A DNA stretch of 64,000 nucleotides from Methylobacterium sp. Leaf112. GTDB taxonomy: Bacteria; Pseudomonadota; Alphaproteobacteria; Rhizobiales; Beijerinckiaceae. Position numbers and translations under genes: made by a program. Below, piece by piece: positions 54,135-62,485 of the stretch (its first letter is position 1; each line of letters opens with the position of its first letter). The notes under the pieces were generated by a model that had not been told where the DNA came from, searched no databases, and saw only the letters and a program-made list of their open reading frames with translations. The DNA lies in assembly GCF_001423295.1 (NCBI RefSeq), contig NZ_LMNG01000002.1, forward strand, positions 82,433 through 146,432, written 5' to 3'.

Positions 54135-54535
54135 GATCGGCTGTTCAGCCCACGGTGACGCCGGCCACTGGGGCGCGGCGAAACCGGATGAGGCCCGCCG
54201 TCGACGGTGCCTCGGCGAAGCGTTGGGCGAACGTGGAGGCGATACGGCAGATGAGGACCGCCAGGGTGGCCCCCCCAACCGTGGCGGTCGCTCGCGCCCA
54301 CCGCCACGAGGGCGGCGAAGGCGAGATCGAGTATGAGGTTGTGGAGCAGGCAGAGAGCGTAGGAGCCATCGCCGAGGGGCGGCAGGCGGTGCACGATGCG
54401 CGGCAGGCGCCCCCCCCCTGGCGCTCTCCAGGACCAGGACAGCCCTGGGGAGCGCCCTCCAGGCCCCCGTCGGGATGCCGGGGAAACCCAGCAACGCCCT
54501 ATACAGGAAGCCGGCGATCGCGACGGGTGGAAGCG
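54135..54535 (-). pseudogene. Frameshifted C-terminal remnant of a membrane acyltransferase (acyltransferase-3 type)
   Basis: Three minus-strand frames add up to an acyltransferase-3 tail: VAIAGFLYRALLGFPG and WRALPRAVLVLESA; then LGDGSYALCLLHNLILDLAF; then ATLAVLICRIASTFAQRFAEAP. The frame changes fall at C-runs of 9 (54410-54418) and 7 (54270-54276). Only about 120 residues remain of about 350, so the N-terminal part is gone. Family members acylate EPS sugars. The runs could be mutation, slippage or sequencing error. Confidence 0.5.
54410..54418. repeat. Homopolymer run of nine C
   Basis: Nine consecutive C (plus strand) at the first frame change of the acyltransferase remnant. Such tracts are prone to slippage and also to sequencing error. 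Confidence 0.85.
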
Positions 54536-54835
54536 GGGGCGGCAGTGGACGACCGTTGCGTCATCAGTATCGCCGTCGACTGCCGCCCCCAGGAACTCGA
54601 ACTGAAGCGTATGGGTCGGCCCCGCGAAGGACGATCCTTTTTCCCGATGATGAGAAACCGACAGAAGACATGGCTCCTACGAATGGGTTTGTCGTCCGCG
54701 GCTGGAGAAATGCGATAGGCACCATTTCATCGAAAACACGGCCGAGACTGCATTCGGTGATTCCATTCCAAGGCATTGGACCAGACGAACACCAGGACAA
54801 GGACGCGAATACGCCAAAAGGGGTAATGAGTTAGC
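54536..54835. other. Intergenic region upstream of the regulator promoter
   Basis: About 300 bp with no supported gene. It lies where the N-terminal part of the acyltransferase would have been, but I could not follow the family pattern here. Confidence 0.4.
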
Positions 54836-54865
54836 TTGACAAATCCGTTAAGATTTCACTAACAT
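54836..54865 (+). promoter_or_regulatory. Candidate sigma-70 promoter of the LuxR-type regulator
   Basis: TTGACA (54836-54841) and TAACAT (54860-54865) are separated by 18 bp. The leader of about 117 nt to the start codon at 54989 is strongly AT-rich, which is unusual in this GC-rich DNA. Confidence 0.5.
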
Positions 54866-54988
54866 CTCTCATCGCCGATGGCGTGTCGGACCGTGGAGAT
54901 GGGTACGAGCGTCAAGGCTCGGGCAAAAACTAAAAATTGTTAGAAAATAGTATTGGTATCTAGATTTATATTAAAGAGGGGCTTTATC

Positions 54989-55783
54989 ATGAGCAATATT
55001 GATATTGTGCGTGCCGGCCTCTCGTCCGGACAAAATTTCAAGTTCGAAAGTCACTTGAATCGTCATCATACGCTCCCCTCGGAGAATGACCTGACGGCGG
55101 CCGGCGTGGTTCTGGCCAACGCGATCGGCAACACGATCATTCTAATCGATCGCCGTCCTCTGGTCGGACAGTGCCTCCTCGCCTCGCTTCGCACTGCCGA
55201 CAAGATCTCGACCTTCGAACTGTATCCGAGTCTCGACCAATGGAAGAGCGAGGTCTCGCGTCTGGCTGCCTGCCTCGTGGTGTTCTGCCTGCCTGGGCAC
55301 CAGGCGGCGGACGCGGACCTCGCCGCCATCAGCCACGACCTGGCCGAGCTCGGCGCCTGGAACGAGACGATCCCGACCATGGTGATGTCGGACAGCGAGA
55401 GCCCCGAAACCATCGTCAAGATTCTTCAGTTGGGCGTGAAGGGCTATATCCCGACGACCAGCTCCCTCGACGTTGCCGTGCAGGCCCTGCATCTCGTCCG
55501 TGCCGGCGGCGTCTATGTGCCCGCGGCTTGCATGCTGAACGCCCTGGCCAACGCTTCCGCGAAGCCACAACCGGTGAGGACGGACGATGAAGCGTTTTCC
55601 CCGCGACAGATGAGCGTCGCCCGCGCCCTGCGGAAAGGCACGCCGAACAAGATTATCGCCTACGAACTCAACATGTGCGAGAGCACCGTAAAGGTTCACG
55701 TTCGCAACATCATGAAGAAGCTCAAGGCCAAGAACCGCACCGAGGTCGCCTACCTCACGAACAAATACTTTACCAACGAATAG
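54989..55783 (+). CDS. LuxR-type response-regulator-like protein without phosphoacceptor Asp
   Basis: 264-aa regulator. Residues about 45-165 resemble a receiver (TIILIDRRPLVGQCLLASL, TMVMSDSESPETIVKILQLGVKGYIP, split), but the strand-3 phosphoacceptor position reads LVVFCLPGH with no Asp. Residues about 195-260 form the LuxR helix-turn-helix (FSPRQMSVARALRKGTPNKI, then ELNMCESTVKVHVRNIMKKL). GAGGGG lies upstream of the start at 54989. The architecture recalls CsgD/VpsT-like matrix regulators, and the gene flanks the EPS locus, so a role in EPS control is likely but unproven. Confidence 0.85.
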   Translation: MSNIDIVRAGLSSGQNFKFESHLNRHHTLPSENDLTAAGVVLANAIGNTIILIDRRPLVGQCLLASLRTADKISTFELYPSLDQWKSEVSRLAACLVVFCLPGHQAADADLAAISHDLAELGAWNETIPTMVMSDSESPETIVKILQLGVKGYIPTTSSLDVAVQALHLVRAGGVYVPAACMLNALANASAKPQPVRTDDEAFSPRQMSVARALRKGTPNKIIAYELNMCESTVKVHVRNIMKKLKAKNRTEVAYLTNKYFTNE

Positions 55784-56026
55784 CTGTCGGTGACGATACC
55801 CTCCGGGTGCTGGTCTCGGAGCGTCCGAGGTTGTTGCGCGGTGCAAGAACCGGCTGCGGCGACGTTCGGCGCAGACACTTCGGGGTTTGGCCGCGCACCA
55901 CCTCCGTCCGCCGGCAATTTCCGCGACGGCCCGGCGGACAGCGCGCTTGACTTTGCCGCAACGCAGCAATCCGGGAACGCGTGGCGATCCCGTACGGTTT
56001 GAAATCCCAGCAGAGGGATCAAGCCC

Positions 56027-57787
56027 ATGAAGATCGTCACCGTCGCAGACCTTATTGTCGAGACCCTCGAGCAGGCGGGCGTCGCCCGGATTTACGGCCT
56101 CGTTGGCGACAGCCTGAACGCCCTGACGGAATCCCTGCGGGCCCGCGACACCATCGAGTGGGTGCATGTGCGCCACGAGGAGGTCGCGGCTTTCGCGGCC
56201 GGAGCCGAGAGCCAGATCACCGGCGCACTCTCCGTTTGTGCCGGCTCGTGCGGCCCGGGCAACCTGCACCTCATCAACGGCCTGTTCGATTGCCATCGCT
56301 CGCGGACGCCGGTGCTTGCCATCGCGGCCCACATCCCGTCTGCCGAGATCGGCTCCGGGTACTTCCAGGAGACCCACCCCGAAAACCTGTTCCGCGAATG
56401 CAGCCATTACTGCGAGATGGTCTCGGACCCCTCGCAACTGCCACAGGTTCTGGAGAACGCCATGCGGGCGGCCATCGGGCTGTCCGGCGTCGCCGTGGTG
56501 GTGATCCCGGGCGATGTCGCCCTGAAGGACGCGCCGGAGCGGGACATCGCGCCGAATGCCGGCCTGATTCCGAGAAGGCCGATGGTGCGCCCCGCCACCC
56601 GGGAACTCGACGCCTTGGCCGACCTCCTCAACGGTTCGCGCCGCGTCACACTCCTGTGCGGTCGGGGCTGCGCCGGAGCGCATGCCGAGTTGCTGCAGCT
56701 CGCCGAGACCCTGAAGAGCCCCATCGTCCACGCGCTCGGCGGCAAGGAGTTCGTCGAGTACGACAACCCCTACGATGTCGGCATGACGGGCCTCATCGGC
56801 TTCTCGTCGGGCTACGCCGCCATCATGGGCTGCGATACCCTGCTGATGCTCGGCACCGACTTTCCCTACCGGCAGTTCTACCCGACGGATGCGAAGATCG
56901 CCCAGGTGGATCTCCGCCCCGAACAGCTCGGCCGCCGGTGCAAGCTCGATCTCGGCCTCGTCGGCGACGTGAAGGACACGATCGCGGCCCTGATGCCGAA
57001 GCTCGCCCCGAAGGACGACCGCAAGCACCTCGACGCGGCGCTCAAGCACTACGCCAAGGCCCGCGAGGACCTGGACGACCTCGCCACCGGCGCCCCGAAG
57101 AAGGGCTGGTTCGGACTGAAGGCCGGAACGAACCACATCCACCCGCAATACCTCACCAAGCTCCTGAGCGAAGCGGCCGCCGAGGACGCGGTCTTCACCG
57201 CCGATGTCGGCACGCCGACGATCTGGGCGGCGCGCTACCTCAAGATGAACGGCAAGCGCCGCCTGCTGGGCTCGTGGGTCCACGGCTCCATGGCCAACGC
57301 CATGGCGCAGGGCATCGGTGCGCAGGCGGCGCAGCCGGGGCGGCAGGTGGTCTCGCTCTCGGGCGATGGCGGCTTCACCATGCTGATGGGCGACCTGCTG
57401 ACGCTGCGACAGGAGAAGCTCCCCCTGAAGGTGGTGGTGTTCAACAACGGCACGCTGGGCTTCGTCGAGATGGAGATGAAGGCTGCCGGTTACATCGAGA
57501 CCGGGGTCGCCCTCGACAATCCGGACTTTGCCGCCATGGCCCGGGGTGCGGGCATCCATGCCGTACGGGTCGAGGACCCGGCCGAACTGGAGGACGCCGT
57601 GCGGGAGGTACTGGCCCATGACGGCCCCGCGCTCCTCGACGTGGTGGTGGCCCGCCAGGAGCTGTCGATGCCGCCCAAGATCGACGGTCAGCAGGTCAAG
57701 GGGTTCAGCCTCTACGTCATGCGTGCGGTCATGAGCGGGCGCGGCGATTCCGTCCTCGACCTCGCCAAGACGAACTTGCTTCGCTAG
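56027..57787 (+). CDS. poxB: Thiamine-pyrophosphate pyruvate oxidase/dehydrogenase (PoxB-like)
   Basis: 586-aa ThDP enzyme with the three classic domains. The Pyr domain holds the catalytic Glu ([17 protein letters not shown]). The middle domain includes [12 protein letters not shown] and a FAD-type region. The PP domain has [17 protein letters not shown] to FNNGTLGF, the Mg-ThDP motif. It oxidises pyruvate to acetate and CO2 with FAD and quinone. The C-terminal helix may bind the membrane. It is followed, after a strong hairpin, by lactate-oxidation genes, so pyruvate from lactate may feed it. Close relatives include acetolactate synthase, but the order fits PoxB better. Confidence 0.87.
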   Translation: MKIVTVADLIVETLEQAGVARIYGLVGDSLNALTESLRARDTIEWVHVRHEEVAAFAAGAESQITGALSVCAGSCGPGNLHLINGLFDCHRSRTPVLAIAAHIPSAEIGSGYFQETHPENLFRECSHYCEMVSDPSQLPQVLENAMRAAIGLSGVAVVVIPGDVALKDAPERDIAPNAGLIPRRPMVRPATRELDALADLLNGSRRVTLLCGRGCAGAHAELLQLAETLKSPIVHALGGKEFVEYDNPYDVGMTGLIGFSSGYAAIMGCDTLLMLGTDFPYRQFYPTDAKIAQVDLRPEQLGRRCKLDLGLVGDVKDTIAALMPKLAPKDDRKHLDAALKHYAKAREDLDDLATGAPKKGWFGLKAGTNHIHPQYLTKLLSEAAAEDAVFTADVGTPTIWAARYLKMNGKRRLLGSWVHGSMANAMAQGIGAQAAQPGRQVVSLSGDGGFTMLMGDLLTLRQEKLPLKVVVFNNGTLGFVEMEMKAAGYIETGVALDNPDFAAMARGAGIHAVRVEDPAELEDAVREVLAHDGPALLDVVVARQELSMPPKIDGQQVKGFSLYVMRAVMSGRGDSVLDLAKTNLLR

Positions 57788-57818
57788 AACCGGAACCATC
57801 GTTTCGAATGTTTCCAGG

Positions 57819-57844
57819 GTGGGCGGCGCTCCGGCGCCGCCCAC
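57819..57844 (+). terminator. Strong hairpin between poxB and lutA
   Basis: GTGGGCGGCGC / GCGCCGCCCAC form a perfect 11-bp stem with a TCCG tetraloop, ending 3 bp before the first in-frame ATG of lutA. It may be a poxB terminator or a leader structure controlling lut translation. Confidence 0.55.
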
Positions 57845-57862
57845 GAAATGAAGAAAAACGCC

Positions 57863-58606
57863 ATGCGCATCGGACTGTTCGTGCCGTGCTACGTCGATGC
57901 CTTCGAGCCGGAGGTGGGCATCGCCACCCTCGAACTGCTCGAACGCTTCGGCCTCGACGTCCATTACCCGTTCGACCAGACCTGTTGTGGGCAGCCGATG
58001 ACCAACACCGGCTGCCATGCCGAGGCGGCCGCCACCGAAGCCTTGTTCGTGAAGAACTTCACCGGGTTCGACTACGTCGTCACGCCGTCGGGCTCGTGCG
58101 CGCATCAGGTCCGCGAGCACCTGACCGCCATCCCGCAGACGGACGACGTGAAGGATGTCCGGGCAAAGACCTTCGAACTGGTGGAATTCCTGCACGACAT
58201 CCTGAAGGTCGAGGAATTCCCCTGGGCCTCCTTCCCGCACAAGGTCGGCTACCACTCGAACTGCAACGCCCTGCGGGGCATCCACCACGCCCGGCCGTCC
58301 GAGCTGAACAAGCCCTACTACTCCAAGCCCCTCGACCTCCTCAGCAAGGTCAAGGGCATCGAGATCGTCACGCCCGCCCGCCCCGACGAGTGCTGCGGCT
58401 TCGGCGGCACCTTCTCGGTGTTCGAGCCGGCCGTCTCGGCCAAGATGGGCTACGACAAGGTGACCGACCACGCCCAGGCCGGCGCCGCCTACGTGGTCTC
58501 GGCCGATTCCTCCTGCATGATGCACCAGAAGGGCTGCGCCGCCCGGCTCGGCACGCCCCTGAAGTTCATCCACATCGCCCGCATCCTCAACGGAGCCGCC
58601 GCATGA
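57863..58606 (+). CDS. lutA: L-lactate utilisation protein LutA (cysteine-rich Fe-S subunit)
   Basis: 247 aa from the ATG at 57863, whose MRIGLFVPCYVDAFEPEVG matches the family start; the upstream ATG at 57848 lies against the hairpin. Two CCG-type cysteine-rich domains: FDQTCCGQPMTNTG with PSGSCAHQV, and HSNCNALRG with DECCGFGGTFSV. It works with LutB and LutC to oxidise L-lactate to pyruvate with electrons passing to quinone. The stop overlaps the lutB start (ATGA), so translation is coupled. Confidence 0.93.
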   Translation: MRIGLFVPCYVDAFEPEVGIATLELLERFGLDVHYPFDQTCCGQPMTNTGCHAEAAATEALFVKNFTGFDYVVTPSGSCAHQVREHLTAIPQTDDVKDVRAKTFELVEFLHDILKVEEFPWASFPHKVGYHSNCNALRGIHHARPSELNKPYYSKPLDLLSKVKGIEIVTPARPDECCGFGGTFSVFEPAVSAKMGYDKVTDHAQAGAAYVVSADSSCMMHQKGCAARLGTPLKFIHIARILNGAAA

Positions 58607-60147
58607 GCATCGAGGATCAGGGCCTGCGCGAGACGGCTCTTGAGAGCGACCACGGCCAGGACGGCCGGCGCCTCCAGCACGCGGAAGCCGCGACGAAGCC
58701 TGTGGCGGTGAAGGCGCCCCGCGAACCGCAGCCGCGCGGCGCGAAGATCCGCGGCGACCGGCCCATCGACCAGGCCGAGGCCGCCGAGCGCTTTCTGGCC
58801 GCCCCCCTGCACCAGAAGGCGCACGACGCCCGCCTGTGGGACCTGCGCGGCAAGCGCGATGTCGCGGCCTTCGGCATTCCCGAATGGGAGGAGCTTCGCG
58901 AACTCGCCTCCCGGATCAAGACCCACACCCTGTCGAACCTCGACCGATACCTCGAGGAGTTCGAGGCGAACGCCCGGGCCAACGGTGTTCACGTCCACTG
59001 GGCGGCGGACGGGGCCGACCACAACCGCATCGTCCACGGCATTCTCAAGGATCACGGCGCGAAGACGCTGATCAAGTCCAAATCCATGCTCACGGAGGAG
59101 TGCGGCTTTCGCCATTACATGGCCGGCACCGGCATCGAAGTGATCGAGACCGATCTCGGCGAGCGCATCCAGCAACTCGACAACGAGGAGCCGAGCCACG
59201 TCGTCGTGCCGGCGGTGCACAAGACCCGGTTCGACGTGGCGGAAGTCTTCGCCCGGACCATGGGCACCGACCCGGAGAACGACGACGCTCACTACCTGGC
59301 CGAGAGCCAGCGCATGCACACGCGCCCCCTCATCCTGGAGGCGGATGCGGGGATGACCGGCTGCAACTTCGCCATCGCGGAAACCGGCACCGTCGTCACC
59401 TGCACCAACGAGGGCAATGCCGACCTCTCGGGCAACGTGCCCAAGCTTCAGATCCACTCCATCGGCATCGAGAAGCTGATCCCGCGCATCGAGCATCTCG
59501 GCGTGTTCATCCGCCTGCTGTCGCGCTCGGCGCTGGGCTCGCCGATCACCCAGTACACTTCGCATTTCAGGGGGCCGCGTGAAGGCACCGAAATGCACAT
59601 GGTGCTGGTCGACAACGGCCGTTCCGAGCGCCTCGGGATGGAGGAGTTCTGGACCTCGCTCAAATGCATCCGCTGCGGCGCCTGCATGAACACCTGTCCG
59701 GTCTACCGGCGCTCGGGCGGCCTGTCCTACGGCGCCACCTATTCGGGACCCATCGGGCTCATCATCGACCCGACCTTCAACAAGCGCAAGTATTCGACCC
59801 TGCCGTTCTCCTCGACCATGAACGGCTCCTGCACCAACGTCTGCCCGGTGAAGATCAACATTCACGAGCAGATCTTCGCGTGGCGCAAGGTCCTGGCCGA
59901 GGAGCACCAGATTCCTTTGCTAAAGCAGGGAATGATGAAGGCGGCGGGTCAGGTGTTGAGCCGGCCGGCCGCCTACCGTGCCGCCATCGGGGCGGCCGAT
60001 TCGGCCCTCAGGGCCCTGCCGCGCTTCGCCGTCTACAACCCGCTCAACACCTGGGGGAAGGGCCGCGAGATGCCCGAGACCCCGCGCCAGAGCTTCCATA
60101 GCTGGTACAAGCAGAACCGGATGACCAAGCAGGACGGCGCCAAATGA
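58603..60147 (+). CDS. lutB: L-lactate utilisation protein LutB (ferredoxin-like Fe-S subunit)
   Basis: 514-aa subunit. After a variable 60-residue N-terminus the DUF162-type domain follows (HVHWAADGADHNRIV, KSKSMLTEECGFRHY, FAIAETGTVV). Two 4Fe-4S clusters are encoded by CIRCGACMNTCPVYRR and NGSCTNVCPVKINIHEQ. It transfers electrons from lactate within LutABC. Its ATG overlaps lutA, and its stop overlaps the lutC start, so the three are coupled. Confidence 0.94.
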   Translation: MSIEDQGLRETALESDHGQDGRRLQHAEAATKPVAVKAPREPQPRGAKIRGDRPIDQAEAAERFLAAPLHQKAHDARLWDLRGKRDVAAFGIPEWEELRELASRIKTHTLSNLDRYLEEFEANARANGVHVHWAADGADHNRIVHGILKDHGAKTLIKSKSMLTEECGFRHYMAGTGIEVIETDLGERIQQLDNEEPSHVVVPAVHKTRFDVAEVFARTMGTDPENDDAHYLAESQRMHTRPLILEADAGMTGCNFAIAETGTVVTCTNEGNADLSGNVPKLQIHSIGIEKLIPRIEHLGVFIRLLSRSALGSPITQYTSHFRGPREGTEMHMVLVDNGRSERLGMEEFWTSLKCIRCGACMNTCPVYRRSGGLSYGATYSGPIGLIIDPTFNKRKYSTLPFSSTMNGSCTNVCPVKINIHEQIFAWRKVLAEEHQIPLLKQGMMKAAGQVLSRPAAYRAAIGAADSALRALPRFAVYNPLNTWGKGREMPETPRQSFHSWYKQNRMTKQDGAK

Positions 60148-60737
60148 GCGCCCGTGACGACACCCTGGCCAGCATCCGGAAGAACCGCCCGGCGGGCGAC
60201 CATCCCCTGCCGGAGGTGCCGGTGTTTCCCCCCCTCGTGGGCGACGACCACGTGGCGGAGTTCGGCGAGCGCCTGAAGCGCATGGGCGGCCGCATCGCCG
60301 CCCCGGTCCCAGGCGCCGATCCGTTCGCCGCCGTGCGCGAGCGTCTCGACACGGCGGCCGTCATCGCCTCCGCCGTGCCGGAGATCACGGGAAACCGTGA
60401 TCTCGGAGCGGTCGCCCGCCCGCAGGACCTCGCCGACGTCGATGTCGCCATCGTGCGCGCGGTGTTCGGTGTCGCCGAGACCGGCTCGGTGCTGTTCACC
60501 CAGGACGAGTTGAAGGTGAACGCCGTGGCCTACCTCGCCCAGCACCTCGTGGTGTTGCTCGATCCGGCCGATATCCTGGTCAACATCCAGGCGGCCTATC
60601 GCCGGCCCGATTTCGGCCGCGCCACCTACGCCGTGCTCCATACCGGCCCTTCGGCCACCGCCGATATCGAGGGTGTGCTGATCCATGGGGCGCAGGGCGT
60701 GCGCTCCCTCACGGTGATCCTGCTGCCCCGGGCCTGA
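60144..60737 (+). CDS. lutC: L-lactate utilisation protein LutC
   Basis: 197-aa DUF162 (LUD domain) protein. The pattern is ARDDTLASIRKNRPAG at the N-terminus, AVFGVAETGSVLF, LAQHLVVLLDPADIL and TGPSATADIEGVLIHGAQG at the C-terminus. It completes the LutABC lactate oxidation complex. Its ATG overlaps the stop of lutB. Confidence 0.93.
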   Translation: MSARDDTLASIRKNRPAGDHPLPEVPVFPPLVGDDHVAEFGERLKRMGGRIAAPVPGADPFAAVRERLDTAAVIASAVPEITGNRDLGAVARPQDLADVDVAIVRAVFGVAETGSVLFTQDELKVNAVAYLAQHLVVLLDPADILVNIQAAYRRPDFGRATYAVLHTGPSATADIEGVLIHGAQGVRSLTVILLPRA

Positions 60738-60812
60738 GCGATCCGCGCATGGCGCGCGGGAAGGGCAGCGGTGGCTCGATCGCGGAGCTTTTCCGTCCGA
60801 ACGGGCGTAAAC

Positions 60813-60860
60813 CTTGCACCCGTGCGGGCACAAAGGCTTGCACCCGTGCGGGCACAAAGG
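60813..60860 (+). repeat. Two tandem 24-bp repeats upstream of the transglutaminase gene
   Basis: CTTGCACCCGTGCGGGCACA plus AAGG is present twice in perfect tandem at 60813-60836 and 60837-60860, ending at the Shine-Dalgarno AAGGAG of the next gene. Each unit contains small self-complementary segments (CCCG..CGGG). Confidence 0.85.
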
Positions 60861-60871
60861 AAGGAGCTTCC

Positions 60872-61732
60872 ATGCGCTACACCCTCGGCTGCAGCCTGTC
60901 TTACAACATCCTCTCGGACACGACCTTCATCTTCAACCTGGAAGTCGCCAAGCTGCGGAGCCTGGAGATCCTCAGTGAATCCCTGGTGCTGACCCCCAAC
61001 CTCAAGCGCGACATCTACACGACGCCCGATCTCCTGAACCGCTATCTCGGCGTCAACGTGCCGATGGGGCAGTTCGCGCTGGAATACAACGCCGAGGTCG
61101 AACTCACCGTCCACCGGGCCGACCCGGCCACCATCAACGAGACGCCGATCGGCCAACTGCCCCTCGACATCCTGCCCTTCCTGCTGCCGAGCCGCTTCGT
61201 CTCGTCGGACCGCCTGACACCCTTCGCCCAGGCCGAGTTCGGCGCCCTGCCCAAGGGCCATGCCCGCGTGAACCAGATCTGCAACTGGATCCACGACCAC
61301 CTGACCTACCAGCCCGGCACCAGCGACGGCGAGACCACCGCCGACGAGAGCCTGCTGAAGCGCGCCGGCGTCTGCCGCGACTTCGCACATATCGGCACGG
61401 CGTTCTGCCGGGCGCTCGGCATCCCCGCCCGCTTCGTGAGCTGCTACGCCCACGGCCTCGTGCCGAGCGACTTCCACGCGGTTTTCGAGGCCTATCTCGA
61501 CGGGCGCTGGTGGCTGTTCGACGCGACGCGACAGGCCGACCTCGACGGTCTCGTCCGCATCGGCGTCGGCCGGGATGCCGCCGAGATCGCATTCTCGACG
61601 CCCTACGGCAACATGCAGCCCATCAACCAGCAGATCCGCATCGTCCGCTCGGACGGTCTGGGCAGCCCGCCCCAGCGAACGGTGGACGCCATCTCGACGG
61701 AGGTGCCGGCGCCGCATGCGGGTGCCGCCTGA
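60872..61732 (+). CDS. Transglutaminase-like domain protein
   Basis: 286-aa protein with an N-terminal beta region (SYNILSDTTFIFNLEVAK) and a transglutaminase-like cysteine protease core: GVCRDFAHIGTAFCRALGIPARF with Cys, DFHAVFEAYLDGRWWLFDATR with His and Asp. It starts at 60872, with AAGGAG 6 bp upstream. Family members are common beside peptide-maturation genes or as stand-alone proteases/amidases. Substrate unknown. It follows lutC by 134 bp and may be in its own transcript. Confidence 0.88.
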   Translation: MRYTLGCSLSYNILSDTTFIFNLEVAKLRSLEILSESLVLTPNLKRDIYTTPDLLNRYLGVNVPMGQFALEYNAEVELTVHRADPATINETPIGQLPLDILPFLLPSRFVSSDRLTPFAQAEFGALPKGHARVNQICNWIHDHLTYQPGTSDGETTADESLLKRAGVCRDFAHIGTAFCRALGIPARFVSCYAHGLVPSDFHAVFEAYLDGRWWLFDATRQADLDGLVRIGVGRDAAEIAFSTPYGNMQPINQQIRIVRSDGLGSPPQRTVDAISTEVPAPHAGAA

Positions 61733-61791
61733 CGTTCATCGGAGCGCCGACGCGGCTGGTCGCCCCGCCGGAGCGTGACCGAGCCACAGAT

Positions 61792-62283
61792 TCAGTACCG
61801 GCCGGAATCCCGATCGCGCCGGGGACGCTCGTAGGCATCCGAGCCGCGCCGATCGTAGCCGTCCGAACGGCGCTCGGAATCGCCCCGACCGCGGACGCGA
61901 TCATCACGGTCGTCGTTGCGCTCATCCCGGCGATTGTCGCGGCGGCCACGCCCGTCGTCATCGCGAAGATCCCGTCCCCGGGGCTCCTCGCGACGGCCGG
62001 AGGCGGCCAGCGGCGCGTACCAGCACATCTTGCTGAGGCCCGGAGCCGGATCGCCGAAGGTCGAGACGGCGCACAGGATCGAGCCGCCCTGCGGGAAGGG
62101 GCGCCCGTTCGTGCGGCCGGTGACGCCGAAATAGACGTTGGTCGCGTGGGGCATGCGGCAGACCTGCCCTTCCTGCGCGCAGGGAACGAGATCGTCGATA
62201 TCGAGCTGCGCCCGGGCCGGAACCGAACCGAGGAGGGCCGCCCCGAGGAGGGCGCCGAGGAAGACGGCAAGTCCAGAACGCAC
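61792..62283 (-). CDS. Secreted protein with cysteine-containing domain and Arg/Asp-rich tail
   Basis: 163-aa secreted protein. A signal peptide (FLGALLGAALLGSVPARA) leads to a short domain with four Cys (VPCAQEGQVCRMPHATN, ILCAVSTFG, KMCWYAPL), then a highly charged low-complexity tail (RDERNDDRDDRVRG type). This looks like an extracytoplasmic protein common in Methylobacterium; function unknown. The tail is likely disordered. Confidence 0.75.
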   Translation of the reverse strand: MRSGLAVFLGALLGAALLGSVPARAQLDIDDLVPCAQEGQVCRMPHATNVYFGVTGRTNGRPFPQGGSILCAVSTFGDPAPGLSKMCWYAPLAASGRREEPRGRDLRDDDGRGRRDNRRDERNDDRDDRVRGRGDSERRSDGYDRRGSDAYERPRRDRDSGRY

Positions 62284-62485
62284 GATCTCGATCCTCTCCG
62301 ATGGTGCCGATCGCCGACATGGATCGGCCGCACCTGCGCAACGCGGGCCGCACTCCGCCGCCGACGTGCCGATGTCCTATCACGTCCGCCGGCCCGCGCC
62401 AGCGATCCGCCGAGGGCCCACGCAAAGCAGCGGCACGGCCCATTTCACGGACTCTTAAAGGCCTATCGGCAAGGGTCGGCGCACG

